Part shown: positions 33,855-47,561 of the stretch, one piece after another
Layout of the letters: every line of letters starts with the position of its first letter
Numbering within the stretch: the first letter of the stretch is position 1
Assembly (NCBI GenBank): GCA_029204225.1
Contig: CM055113.1
Coordinates: 28,399,592-28,463,591, forward strand
Reading direction: 5' to 3'
Length of the DNA stretch: 64,000 bases
Source: Diphasiastrum complanatum
Taxonomy: Eukaryota; Streptophyta; Lycopodiopsida; Lycopodiales; Lycopodiaceae
Program-made: the position numbers and the translations under genes
Notes under the pieces: model-generated
The model's input: only the letters and a program-made list of their open reading frames with translations
Told to the model about the DNA's origin: nothing
The model's database searches: none

Positions 33855-36800
33855 GGATCGCTCGATGGATCGCGCCCCTGATTACTCGAGCCCCTACCTG
33901 CCTGATGGATCGAGCCAGCGCTACTCCCCCTCGCTGATGGCTACCTAAACGTTTTTTGCCATCAATCATAAAATGCTGACTGACGTATACTCGGACTCAT
34001 CATCATCCTCAATGGAAGCTGCCGTATTCTTGGACGAATTGGCACCAGCCTCGGGAACTGGTTCTGGAGTCTGTAATTGTCTGCTCTGGACTGAGTTCCA
34101 GATAGTAGAGAAGAATGCATCATGCTGGCACTTCCCTCTCAAGGACTCGAGTAACTCATTACGAATCTAAGTAAAACTCAGCTCGTTTATCATAGGCATT
34201 CTACTAAGGGCATCTGCTACCGTATTGAATTTTCCCCATCTATATCTGATAGACATATCAAACTCTTGCATCAACTCTGCCCAACGAGCTTTCCGACCTC
34301 TAAGCTCAGGTTGATTGCAAAGGTATCTGAGACTTTCATGGTCTGTCAGGACCTCAAAGTTGGCACCATACAAATAATGCCTCCAAGTCTTAAGGGCATG
34401 GGCAATAGAAAAGAGTTCCTTTTCATAGGCACTGTACCTAGTTTGAGCTGGCTCGAGTTTTTTACTCTCGAACGCAACTGGTCGTCCACCTTGAGTTAGT
34501 ACAGCACCAACTGCAAAGTCACTAGCATGTTTCGATCACAAATGGCTGATTGGGGTCGACGACTTTTAGTGCTGTAGCTAAGGCTGTTTTGAGAATGGTC
34601 TGAGGACACTGTTCATCAAGGTCATAAAGTTAGCTGGAGCATTTGTGAGCCCAAATGGCATCACCTTAAACTCATAATGACCATGACGAGTTGTAATAAT
34701 CCTAACACCACAGTAGGGCAAACACTTACTGATCCACCCAACCTTGCCTACTCCCTGATATAGAGTAAGTCCCTCCTAGCCCAGTGTGAGGACTGGTAGC
34801 ATGCTACTGCCAAGTGTCGGCCACGTGGCACTGACGTGGCCGACTGCACGTCGGGACCCAACTGGGGGCCCTATCCTGCTGACAGGGTCCCTAGGCTGTG
34901 TTAGGCCCGCCATGGCTATGGACCGTGCTGGGGCACACTACTCACACTGTCTTGCCCTGTTGGTCATGTACGCTAGACACGACCCTGACTGTGGTATCTG
35001 ACTTATCTGTGTTCCCTAGGGTTCGGCACTGGTTACGAGCTCGTAACACTCCCTCCCCCTTAAGAACCGTCTTGGTCCTCTAAGACAAAGTCTGGAAAAA
35101 TCTTGCGAAGGACGCTGCCTCTTTCCCAAGTGGCATTCTCAACAGTCTGATCATTCCACTTAACCAGATATTCTCGGTATAGAGTATGACGAGTCTGCGT
35201 CTCTCTACTATCAAGAATCTCCTCTGGTTCATGTGGAGGTTGTTGAGGATCCAATGGGAGAACTAGAACACTGTCCCCTACCAGATTGTCTGATCTAGTT
35301 AAGGCTTTTCGTAACTGACTTACATGAAAGACTGGAAAAACCTTACTGCTGTTTGGGAGTTCTAGTTCATAGGTGACCTCGCCTAGTCTCCTGCTGATGG
35401 TAAAGGGACCACAATACCTTGGAGACAGCTTAGCACACACTCCTGATTTGAGGGTTTTAGAGTCAACTGGGACTCTCAAGTAGACTTTCTCACCAGTGGA
35501 GAACTGCACATCCCGTCTGTGTGGATCTGCATAATGCCTGGCTCGATCCTGGGACTGCCTAATGCTACGCTTAGCATGTTCTATCATCTGGTTTAGGTCC
35601 TCTAAAAAGTTTCTGGCTGCTTCAACTTTTTCTTGTTTAAACCCTACAGCTGTGCGTGAGCGTGGCTGAAAACTGTACATCAGCATAAATGGGCTGTATC
35701 CCGTAGCTGAATGTTTGGTACTGTTATAAGAAAACTCTAATATCGAGAGATACTCCTCCCAATTAGTCTGCTTCTTGCTGACGTATGCACGAAGCATATC
35801 CTCCAGCACTTGATTTACCCTTTCTGTTTGACCGTCCGTCTGAGGATGGTCGGTGGTACTCATATTAAGTTTAGTATGGAGATGATGGAATACTGCCCTC
35901 CAAAAATTTCCAGTAAACTTACTGTCCCGGTCGCTGACTATGCCGGAAGGTAGGCCGTACAATTTAAATAGCCCATCTACAAACAACCTCGCTAACTCTG
36001 GAGCTCTAACGATTGTTTTGGTCAGAATGAAATGAGCCATTTTGGTCAGACGGTCAACTGTGACCCATATAGCGTCATTACCCTTTTGGGTTTTAGGCAG
36101 GCCTACTATAAAATCCATGGAGATACTCTCCCATTTACCAGCTGGTATTTCTAAGGGATGCAACGCCTCACCAGTCCTTTTGGTGAAAAAGAAAGAGGGG
36201 TCTATGCGTCTTTGCTTAGATTACAGAGCCCTCAATAAAGTCACAATTAAGAATAAGTACCCTATGCCTCGGGCAGACGAGTTGTTTGATCAACTCGACG
36301 GGGCTAAAATTTTTCAGTAAAATAGACCTCAAATTGGGATATCAACAAGTCCGTATAAAGTCGGAAGATGTCCCGAAAACAGCTTTTAGGACTCGTGTTA
36401 CGAGCTCGTAACCAGTGCCGAACCCTAGGGAACACAGATAAGTCAGATACCACAGTCAGGGTCGTGTCCAGTGTACATGACCAACAGGGCAAGACAGTGT
36501 GAGTAGTGTGCCCCAGCATGGTCCATAGCCATGGCGGGCCTAACACAGCCTAGGGACCCTGTCAGCAGGATAGGGCCCCCAGTTGGGTCCCGACGTGCAG
36601 TCGGCCACGTCAGTGCCACGTGGCCGACACTTGGCAGTAGCATGCTACCAGTCCTCACACTGGGCTAGGAGGGACTTACTCTATATCAGGGAGTAGGCAA
36701 GGTTGGGTGGATCAGTAAGTGTTTGCCCTACTGTGGTGTTAGGATTATTACACTGGTATCAGAGCCATCTCCATCTTTGGGAGTTAAGTAGCAGCAGGGA

Positions 36801-39800
36801 GAAAGTAGAGAGAGTGCTCAGAATCTCTTAAAAAAAACTTTGGTAAATAGGAGAGACAGATCCAGCGCTGGAGGAGTAGCTTCCCACTGTGAAAATCTCC
36901 GTTGAATCATCTTTCTTACAGTTGGAATATGAGTTAGATTTCTAAGACAGATCCATCGCTGTAGAGACAGCTATCTGACAAGGCAATTTCATTGGAATTC
37001 TGAGTCATCTGAGCGGAATTTCAAGGGAAAAAGATGGGCAGATCCATCGCTGTAGAGCTAGCCCTCAGATCTGAAAATTGTAGCAAGTTCTGAGTAGATT
37101 AGAGCAAGTCTAATCAGAAATAGAGTGGCAGGGGCAGCGCTGGACAGGGATTTGAAAAATTGGATTTTCATCCCTGATTTCTGAGATTTTTCAGTAGTTT
37201 GAACTTCAAACTAGATTGCTACAGACCAGCGACCTACTACTTGAAGTTAGATCAGAGATTCAAGCGAGTATTGGGCCTTGAATTTCAGAAAATTGGGCCA
37301 GACAGGTGGCTTTCCAGCCAGCGAGGGCAGAGATACAAAAATTCCGGATTTCTTTTTGTAAATTTCCAGTTTTAACTCGGTTTGTTGGAGCCCCACACCT
37401 GAAATCAGATCAGTCAGCTACTCAACTCAAGAACCGGAAAATTTGGCACCGTCTTGAAGCTTCAAACTAGCATTTTCCGGGATAGCAGGTCTGAAATCTT
37501 GGGTAAAAGAGCTGAGAGGGTTCCTCTTCATTCTTTCTTTGGAAGTACAGTTCTCAGAAACAGCTAAGTCATCTTTCCTTTCCCTTTAGACAATAAAGTT
37601 TCTAATTTACTGATTTTCTGCTGTAAAGAACTGGAAATAGAAACTTTAGGAATAAACTGAAAGTCACATAAGAATACCTGATGGTCGTCGTCTCCGATTA
37701 GCTGACAGAGCTCTGAACTGCAGACCATAGGACTGTTGGGAACATCATGCTCCCCATGCAGCTGGATCTCTCGGCCTTTATGCTGAAAGCTGAGGGTGTT
37801 CTCTTGATAGTTCCTGTGGAGGGAAGGTCCTAAGCTGTAGAGCCAATCTCTCCCGAAAGCAATTTTTGTGCGATCCAGGTGCATTATCTGAAAGTTTATT
37901 TCGTCTTGATACCCCTGAATACCAAGATTTAAATTGCTTACCATAGTTTCCCAAATTTTCTTATCTTCACCCTTAGTTAATGAAACTATGTACCTATGTT
38001 GACTAGGTACTTCTGGAAGTTTAAGTTTTTTTAACTAGGGTGTAGTTGATGAAATTATGGGTCGCCCCATCATCAACCATAACTCTAACTGATTGGTTAC
38101 TAACTTTTCCATGCATACGTACTAGGTCATGCGGCCCAAAGCTGAAGGGTCTCGCTAGCATTGCAGAGGTTAGCTGGCAACAATGTTCATGGTCTTCATG
38201 ATACACTTTGATCTCGGAAGTTGCCGAGTCACTGGAGAAACTTACGGTCTGAACAAGATGAACTTGTTTTTTATCTTTTTTATCTTTTTTAGTGAAAGGC
38301 CCCTTGGGACACTGTCTGACTGTGTGTCCCTTGCCCATGCACACAAAGCACAAACGTTCTTGTTTGGCTTTCTCAAAATCTTCTGGTTTTAAGGGCTGTA
38401 TGAGCGATGGGCGTTTCTGAGGAGCTTCATCCTTAACTTTATCTTCTTTCTTTCTTTTTAAAAATTTCTTTTTAAATTGAAAGTCTTTTTGAGGAGGCTG
38501 CTCAGAAAGAGGCTGCTGTCTCGCCCTCTTCCTACCCACTGAATCATCATAGATTTGAGCATATCTAAGAGCTTGCTCTAGGGTAGTAAGTGAGTTTTTC
38601 TGGACCTCTATTTTATATTCATCTTTGAGGCCACGGACAAATCCCCTGACTTTCTGATAGTCATCCATATTTTTAATTTTTAAAATTGCTTCTCGATACT
38701 GCGAGATATATTGGATAAGGGACTTGTCCATTACTGTTTTCTCCCAGGCTTCCCAGGCTCTATCAAGTTCATTTTCAGGTAGGAATTCTCTTAGGAAGGC
38801 TTCTTCAAAGGCCTTCCATGAACGGGGAGTCTGCCCAGTCTCCTGGAGATTTTACCACCACTTATAGGCCATGGGTCCTAGGGAAAGACTGGCCTCAATA
38901 GCTTGCAAATGGTCAGGGGTCTGTTTAAGAGCATGAATGTTCTTCCATTTGCTGAGGAAAGTTTGTAGAATGTCTGCGTTTCTATCCTTCTCTTCCCAAT
39001 AAAAGTAGGAGGCTTTAAGTCTTTAAAGACACTGAGGTGAGACCGCATAGGCTCACCCGAAACTGATGGAAGTGGAGAAGGCGACAACTGAGAAGTGAAG
39101 GGAAGGCTTCCTTTCGCGGAACTCAAAATTAAGCCTTTGAGTTCAGCGAACGAGTTGTCTCCACACTGGACTTGAAATTGGCTAATACCAACTTCAGTTC
39201 ATCCACTTCTGTTACCAAATGGAGAAACTGCTCCTTGGTAACCAATTCGTTGAGTTCTTCAGGGAATTGTTCCTGTTCTTCAATTTCCATTGGTTCTTTC
39301 CCTTTATTGAACCTCAGGGATTCCGTTTCTAATTCATCAATGCCTCTTGTCAGGGGTTGATCAGATCCCGGAGAAGTGGTCATTTTCGGAGATAGAAAAA
39401 GAGTGCTTAACGTTTTCTCTTAAAAAAAAGTCGAAAAGACTAATTTATAACTGTACAAAAGAGGGAAAGAAAACTTAGCTGATTCTGAGGACTGTACTTC
39501 CTAAGAAAATACGAAGAGGAAACCTCTCAGCTCTTTCACAGCAAATTTCAGACCTGCTGTCCCGGAAAATCCAAGTTTGAAGCCCAAAAAGTATTTCAAA
39601 TTTTCGGATTTCTGAAGCAAGTTGCTCGCTGATCTGTGTACAGCCCTGGAGCTCCCAATTACCGAGTAAAGACCAGAATTGCAAGAAAAATCCGGAAATT
39701 TCAAGTCCTTGCCCTCGTTGATTGGACAGCAACCTATCTGGCCCGATTTTCTCTGATTTGGGGCCCAAAATCCATCTCAACTTCGGATTTTTTTACAGCT

Positions 39801-42800
39801 CTAGGAGTTCCTACAGCGATGGAACTACCCTTGAGTTCTGGTAATTTTGGCAAGAAAAATCCTCCCCAAAAAGTTCTGAAAATCGAGGGATGAGTCTGCA
39901 AATTATAAATATTTGGCCAATGCTGGACTTTCCCTTCGTGTCACCTCTAAAATCCGCTTGTACACCAAGGATTTAAGGCTGCAAGTACAACGATGGATCT
40001 GTACTTGAGGTTTGACTCAGACTCTTCAAAAGCAACGAGTAGTTCTATTGCAAAGGCAGCGATGGATGGCTGTAACCACATCGATTTCTCTCTTCTACTC
40101 TTTTCTGAAAGTTAGAGAATTCTTTCCAACACTCTGATAGATTTCTCTACTGCTGAAACTAAACTCCCAAAGAAGGAGATGGCTCTGATACCACGGTAAT
40201 AGATCCTAACACCACAGTAGGGCAAACACTAACTGATCCACCCAACCTTGCCTACTCCCTGATATGGAGCAAGCCCCTCCTAGCCCAGTGTGAGGACTGG
40301 TAGCATGCATACTGCCAAGTGTCGGCCACGTGGCACTGACGTGGCTGACTGAACGTCGGACCCAACGTGGGGCCCTATCCTGCTGACAGGGTCCCTATGT
40401 TGTGTTCGGCCCGCCATGACTATGGACCGTGCTGGGGCACACTACTCACATTGTCATGCCCTGTTGGTCGTGTACGCTGGACACGACCCTGACTGTGGTA
40501 TCTGTGTTACGAGCTCGTAACCAGTGCCGAACCCTAGAGAACACAGATAGGTCAGATACCACAGTCAGGGTCGTGTCCAGCGTACATGACCAACAGGGCA
40601 AGACAGTGTGAGTAGTGTGCCCCAGCACGGTCCATAGCTATGGCGGGCCTAACACAGCCTAGGGACCCTGTCAGCAGGATAGGGCCCCCAGTTGGGTCCC
40701 GACGTGCAGTCGGCCACGTCAGTGTCACGTGACCGACACTTGGCAGTTGCATGCTATCAGTCCTCACACTGGGCTAGGAGGGGCTTACTCTATATCAGGG
40801 GGAGTAGGCAAGGTTGGGTGGATCAGTTAGTGTTTGCCCTACTGTGGTGTTAGGATCTATTACACTGGTATCAGAGCCATCTCCATCCTAGGGAGTTCAG
40901 GAGCAGCAGTAGAGAAAGCTATCAGAAGATAGGAAGTGTTTCTCAGGTTCTCAGGAAAGATTAGAGGAGGAGAATCGCTGTAGGTGCAGCCTTCAAACCC
41001 TTGAAATTCATTGAGAATTTACAGTTGTAGGAAGTAGAATTCCTTCTGTAGGTAAATCGCTGGAAAGGCAGCAATCTATATCAGATTCCAGACATCTGAT
41101 AGGAGATTTTAGAAAGGATTTAGAGTAGAAACCAGCGAGCAGGTCCATCGCTGTGGGATCAGACATCTACCTCTGAAATTTCAGAGAAATCCAAGGAAGT
41201 TTGAGGGGTTTTCAAGCAAAATTTCTTAGCAGGGCCAGCGCTGGACAGGGAGGTGAAAAATTGGTTTTTCATCACTGTTTTTGAGAATTTTTCAGTAGTT
41301 TGAATATCAAACTAGATTGCCACAGACCAGCGACCTACTACTTGAAGTCAGATCAGAGTTTCAAGCAAGTTTTGGGCCTTAAATTTTAGAAAATTGGGCC
41401 AGACAGGTAGCTGTCCAGCCAGCGAGGGTAGGGAGACACCAAAATCAGAAATTGAAATACTTTTTGGGTCTCAAATCAGAAGTAAAGGAGCCAGTTGGAT
41501 TGCAATCAGACCAGCGAGCTACTATCCTCAAAAAACCGGGAAATTTAGCACCGTTTTGAAGCTTCAAACTGGCATTTTTCGGAACAGCAGGTCTAAAATC
41601 TTGGGGAAAAGAGCTGAAAGGGTTCCTCTTCATTCTTTCTTTGAAAGTACAGTCCTCAGAAACAGCTAAGTCATCTTTCCTTTCCCTTGTACAGTTGTAA
41701 ATTAGTCTTTTAGACTTTTTTCCTTCAGAAGTTAAGGTAGCTCTCTTTCAGTTTCGAAGATGACCACTCCTCAGGGACCTGATCAACCCCAGGAGAGAGG
41801 CTTCGACGAACTTGAAACAGAAGCCTTGGCTTACAGGAAAGGGAAGGAACCCATGGAAGTAGAAGAACAGGAACAGTTCGCCGAAGAACTCGACGAACTA
41901 GTTACCAAGGAGCAGTTCCTCCAATTGGTAACAGAAGTGGATGAACTGAAGTTGGCATTAGCCAATTTCAAGTCCAGTGTGGACGACTCGTTCGCTGAAC
42001 TCAAAAACTTGATTTTGAGTTCCGCGAAAGGAAGCCTTCCCTCCACTTCTCAGTTATCCCCTTCTCCACTTCCATCAGTTTCGGGCGAGACTTTACGATC
42101 TCACCCCAGTGTTTTTAAAGATTTAAAGCCTCCTACTTTTAATGGGGAAGAGAAGGATAGAAATGCAGATATTCTACAAACTTTCCTCAGCAAATGGAAG
42201 AACATTCATGCTCTTAAACAGACCCCTGACCATTTGCAAGCAATTGAGGCCAATCTTTCTTTAGGGCCTATGGCCTATAAGTGGTGGTTAAATCTCCAGG
42301 AGACTGGGCAGACTCCCCGGTCATGGAAAGCTTTTGAAGAAGCTTTCCTAAGAGAATTTCTACCAGAGAATGAACTTGATAGAGCCTGGGAAGCCTGGGA
42401 AAGAACAGTAATGGACAAGTCCCTCATCCAATATATCTCGCAGTATCGAGAAGCAATTTTAAAGATTAAAAATATGGATGACTATCAAAAAATCAGGGGA
42501 TTTGTCCGTGGCCTCAAAGATGAATATAAAGTAGAGGTCCAGAGAAACTCGCCTACTACCCTTGAGCAAGCTCTCAGATATGCTCAAATCTATGATGATT
42601 CAGTGGGTAGGAAGAGAGCGAGACAACAACCACTTTCTGAGCAGCTTCCTCAGAAAGACTTTCAATTTAAAAAGAAATTTTTAAAAAGAAAGAAAGAAGA
42701 TAAATTTAAAGGTGAAGCTCCTCAGAAACGCCCTTCACTCATACAGCCCTTAAAACCAGATGATTTTGAGAAAGCCAAACAAGAACGTTTGTGCTTTGTG

Positions 42801-45800
42801 TGTATGGGCAAGGGACACACAGTCAGACAGTGTCCCAAGGGGCCTTTCACTAAAAAAGATAAAAAACAAGTTCATCTTGTTCAGACTGTATGTTTCCCCA
42901 GTGACTCGGCAGCTTCTGAGATCAAAGTGTATCATGAAGATCATGAACACTGTTGCCAGCTGACCTCTGCAATGCTAGCGAGACCCTTCAGCTTTGGGCC
43001 GCATGACCTAGTACGTATGCATGGGAAAGTTGGTAACCAGTCAGTAAGAGTCATGGTTGATGATGGGGCAACCCATAATTTCATCAACCACACCCTGGTT
43101 AAAAAGCTTAAACTACCAGAAGTACCTAGTCAGCATAGGTACATAGTTTCATTAGCTAAGGGTGAAGACAAAAAAATATGGGAAACTATGGTAAGTAAGT
43201 TAAATCTTGGTATTCAGGGGTACCAAGATGAAATAAACTTTCAGATAATGCACCTGGATCGAACAGATATTGTTCTCGGGAGAGATTGGCTCTACAGTTT
43301 AGGACCTTCCCTCCACAGAAACTATCAGGAGAACGCCCTCAGCTTTCAGCATAAAGGCCGAGAGATCCAGCTGCATGGGGAGCATGATGTTCCCAACAGC
43401 CCTATGGTCTGCAGTTCAGAACTCTGTCAGCTAATCGGAGACGAAGACCATCAGGTATTCTTATGTGACTTTCAGTTTATTCCTGAAGTTTCTATTTCCA
43501 GTTCTATTCAGCAGAAAATCAGTAAATTAGAAACTTTATTGTCTAAATTTAAAGATGTTTTTCTTGAAGATTTGCCACATGGTTTACCACCTAGCAGAGA
43601 GGTAGATCATGTAATAAACCTAGTACCAGGTACAGCACCTGTTTCTAGACCTCCGTATCGGGTCAGCCGAACAGAGGATGAAGAAATAACTAGGCAGTTA
43701 ACAGACTATCTGGGGAAAGGCCAAATTCAGACCAGTAGTTCACCATGGGCCTCACCAGTCCTATTGGTGAAAAAGAAAGAGGGATCTATGCATCTTTGCG
43801 TAGATTACAGAGCCCTCAATAAAGTCACAATTAAGAATAAATACCCTATGCCTCGGGCAGACGAGTTGTTTGATCAACTCGACGGGGCTAAGTTTTTCAG
43901 CAAAATAGACCTCAGATCGGGATATCATCAAGTCCGTATAAGATCGGAAGATGTCTCGAAAACAGCTTTTAGGACTCGTCACGGTCATTACGAGTTTAAG
44001 GTGATGCCATTTGGGCTCACAAATGCTCCAGCTACCTTTATGACCTTGATGAACAGTGTCCTCAGACCATACTTGGGTAAGTTTGTAGTCGTATTTTTAG
44101 ATGACATCCTCGTCTACAGCAAAACGAGGAAGGAGCATCTAAAACATCTCAGAAAGGTGTTTCGACTGCTCAGAAAGCATAAGCTTTATGCTAAACAATC
44201 CAAGTGTCAATTCTTCGTTGAAGAAGTAGCATATTTGGGTCACATAATCTCTTCAGATGGAATTAAGATGGACCCAAATAAGGTTAAAGCCATACTCAGT
44301 TGGCTGAGACCTCAGAATATTTTGGAACTTCAAATCTTTCTTGGTCTGGCGGGATATTACAGACGATTTGTCAAGGAATATGCTCAGATAGCAGTTCCCA
44401 TGACAAATCTCCTTAAGGGGAAGGGAAAGGAGTTCATTTGGGAGTCCGCACAATAGGAGAGCTTTGATGCTCTCAAAACAGCCTTAGCTACAGCACCAGT
44501 TTTAAAGGTCGTCGACCCCAATCAGCCATTTGTGGTCGAAACAGATGCTAGCGACTTTGCAGTAGGTGCTGTGCTAACTCAGGGTGGACGACCAGTTGCG
44601 TTCGAGAGTAAAAAACTCGAGCCAGCACAGACTAGGTATAGTGCCTATGAAAAGGAACTCTTTTCTATAGTCCATGCCCTTAAGACTTGGAGGCATTATT
44701 TGTATGGTGCCAACTTTGAGGTCCTGACAGACCATGAGAGTCTCAGATACCTTTGCAATCAACCTGAGCTTAGAGGTCGGAAAGCTCGTTGGGCAGAGTT
44801 GATGCAAGACTTTGACATGTCTATCAGATATAGGCGTGGAAAATTCAATACAGTAGCAGATGCCCTTAGCAGAATGCCTATGATAAACGAGCTGAGTTTT
44901 ACTCAGATTCGTAATGAGTTACTCGAGTCCTTGAGAGGGAAATGCCAACATGATGCATTCTTCTCTATTATCTGGAACTCAGTCCAGAACAGACAGTTAC
45001 AGACTCCAGAACCAGTTCCCGGGGCTGGTGCCAGTCCATCCAAGAATACGGCAGCTTCCGTTGAGGATGATGATGAGTCCGAGTATACATCGTCAGATGA
45101 CGTTGAGGATTCTGAGCCTGTATTACCCAAGCAAACCCCAGTGGTTGAGGGTCAGTTGACTCAAGGATTCAAATGGAAACAGTATTCCATTCAGGATGAG
45201 TACTTGCTCTATAGAGATAGAGTATGTGTCCCCAATTCAGAGGATTATAGGCAGCAGGTCCTATATGAATGTCATGACAATCCTAGCGCGGGACACCCAG
45301 GCATACAGAAGACCTATGAGCTTCTTCGTAGGCAATTTTTCTGGCCCAGTATGAAAAAGGACGTCCACCAGTATGTAACCAGTTGCCAGAAATGTCAAGT
45401 AAATAAAGCAGAGCGTTTAAAGGCAGGAGGGTTGTTGCATCCCTTAGAAATACCAGCTGGTAAATGGGAGAGTATCTCCATGGATTTTATAGTAGGCCTG
45501 CCTAAAACCCAAAAGGGTAATGACGCTATATGGGTCATAGTTGACCGTCTGACCAAAATGGCTCATTTTATTCTGACCAAAACAACCGTCAGAGCTCCAG
45601 AGTTAGCGAGGTTGTTTGTAGACGGGCTATTTAAATTGTACGGTCTACCTTCCGGCATAGTCAGCGACCGGGACAGTAAGTTTACTGGAAATTTTTGGAG
45701 GGCAGTATTCCATCATCTCCATACTAAACTTAATATGAGTACCACCGACCATCCACAGACGGACGGTCAAACAGAAAGGGTAAATCAAGTGCTGGAGGAT

Positions 45801-47484
45801 ATGCTTCGTGCATACGTCAGCAAGAGGCAGACTAATTGGGAGGAGTATCTCTCGATATTAGAGTTTGCTTACAACAGTACCAAACATTCAGCTACGGGAT
45901 ACAGCCCATTTATGCTGATGTACGGATTTCAGCCACGCTCACCCACAGCTGTAGGGTTTAAACAAGAAAAAGTTGAAGCAGCCAGAAACTTTTTAGAGGA
46001 CCTAAACCAAATGATAGAACATGCTAAGCGTAGCATTAGGCAGTCCCAGGATCGAGCCAGGCATTATGCAGATCCACACAGACGGGATGTGCAGTTCTCC
46101 ACTGGTGAGAAAGTCTACTTGAGAGTCCCAGTTGACTCTAAAACCCTCAAATCAGGAGTGTGTGCTAAGTTGTCTCCAAGGTATTGTGGTCCCTTTACCA
46201 TCAGTAGGAGACTAGGCGAGGTCACCTATGAACTAGAAGTCCCACACAGCAGTAAGGTTTTTCCAGTCTTTCATGTAAGTCAGTTACGAAAAGCCTTAAC
46301 CAGATCAGATAATCTGGTAGGGGACAGTGTTCTAGTTCTCCCATTGGATCCTCAACAACCTCCACATGAACCAGAGGAGATTCTTGATAGTAGAGAGACG
46401 CAGACTCGTCATACTCTATACCGAGAATATCTGGTTAAGTGGAATGATCAGCCTGTTGAGAATGCCACTTGGGAAAGAGGCAGCGTCCTTCGCAAGATTT
46501 TTCCAGACTTTGTCTTAGAGGACCAAGACGGTTCTTAAGGGGGAGGGAGTGTTACGAGCTCGTAACCAGTGCCGAACCCTAGAGAACACAGATAGGTCAG
46601 ATACCACAGTCAGGGTCGTGTCCAGCGTACATGACCAACAGGGCAAGACAGTGTGAGTAGTGTGCCCCAGCACGGTCCATAGCTATGGCGGGCCTAACAC
46701 AGCCTAGGGACCCTGTCAGCAGGATAGGGCCCCCAGTTGGGTCCCGACGTGCAGTCGGCCACGTCAGTGTCACGTGGCCGACACTTGGCAGTTGCATGCT
46801 ATCAGTCCTCACACTGGGCTAGGAGGGGCTTACTCTATATCAGGGAGTAGGCAAGGTTGGGTGGATCAGTTAGTGTTTGCCCTACTGTGGTGTTAGGATC
46901 TATTACAATCTGACCTCCTGTGTTCTCTAGGGCTCGGAACTGGTTACGTGCTCGTAACACGTATCATGGTGGTGGTCGATTTCGAGGCTGCAACTTGCTT
47001 AGTGTTGATCACTTGCTCCAATGAAGCTACTTTGGACTGCAACAAGTTTTTTTCCTTTAGTAAGGAGACCACTACTCCTTTCAACTGTGAAAGTTCTTGC
47101 TTCAAGAACTGGAAATCTGCTCTCATTTAGTCAGCTTCCGAAGAGGAAAAGAGTTCAGTTGATTTGGAGGGAGTGTAGAGAATGGATGTTGTATATGGAG
47201 GAGCTGTGTGGGTGTGAAGATGATGCGGAAGAGGAAGAGGATGAAAGAGAGGGAGGGGCAGTAGTGAGAGAAGAAGAAGAAGAAGAAGAAGAGAAAGATG
47301 AGGTGGAGGGGGGTGCCACGCCAGCAGCAGGCAGCGGTGCCAGCTCATTGGACAGCAGCGCTGAGGTAGCAGCGAGGGCTGAGGTGGCAGCAGCAGCGAG
47401 GGAGGAGGCTGAGGTGGCAGCAGCGATGGGGGGATGAGGTGGCAGTGAGGGGGGGGGGAGTGGAGTAGGACAGTCCTGCGAGCA

Positions 47485-47561
<77 letters not shown>

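Larger units (their letters stand above)
34687..37586 (-). mobile_element. Gypsy F, inserted in D, deleted and part-inverted
   Basis: Consists of 3' LTR (34692-35048, minus), integrase-chromodomain (35060-36163, minus), and in opposite orientation 5' LTR (36396-36752) and leader (36753-37586). Gag to RNase H is missing. Between lies D's RT fragment (36164-36395). The TSD ACTCG at both outer LTR edges shows one insertion event before the inversion. Confidence 0.75.
40500..46912 (+). mobile_element. Gypsy E, complete chromodomain element (6.4 kb)
   Basis: LTRs 40505-40864 and 46550-46907, PBS, leader, one gag-pol frame with a single stop, polypurine tract, and a 5-bp target duplication ATCTG at 40500-40504 and 46908-46912. 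Inserted in the D LTR. LTRs differ by one base change and a 2-bp G-run indel by eye, so the insertion is recent. Same orientation as APE1L, within its intron 1. Confidence 0.95.
30524..46959 (-). mobile_element. Gypsy D, older host copy of the nest, scrambled
   Basis: Reading from the right: 5' LTR (46959-46913 plus 40504-40195, split by E), PBS, leader, gag, protease (to 37587), RT first part (36164-36395, turned round), RT end and RNase H (34691-33972), integrase (30524-31942, turned round). F sits in its RT. No 3' LTR found. Order and orientation need two inversions to explain. Confidence 0.7.

Noticed and set aside
33742-33948. Ser/Leu-rich and Arg/Glu-rich long frames across (TC)n tracts
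   Set aside because: Translations of a dinucleotide repeat; no stops because TC/GA repeats have none.
44454-44456. Programmed stop readthrough in gypsy E between RT and RNase H
   Set aside because: The TAG is followed by GAGAGC, not the CARYYA-type context known to promote readthrough in plant viruses; a plain point mutation is simpler.
47021-47437. 138-codon Glu/Ala-rich frame
   Set aside because: It is the translation of a GAA/GGA tract and a GCTGAGGTGGCAGCAGC minisatellite; no domain and no start context.
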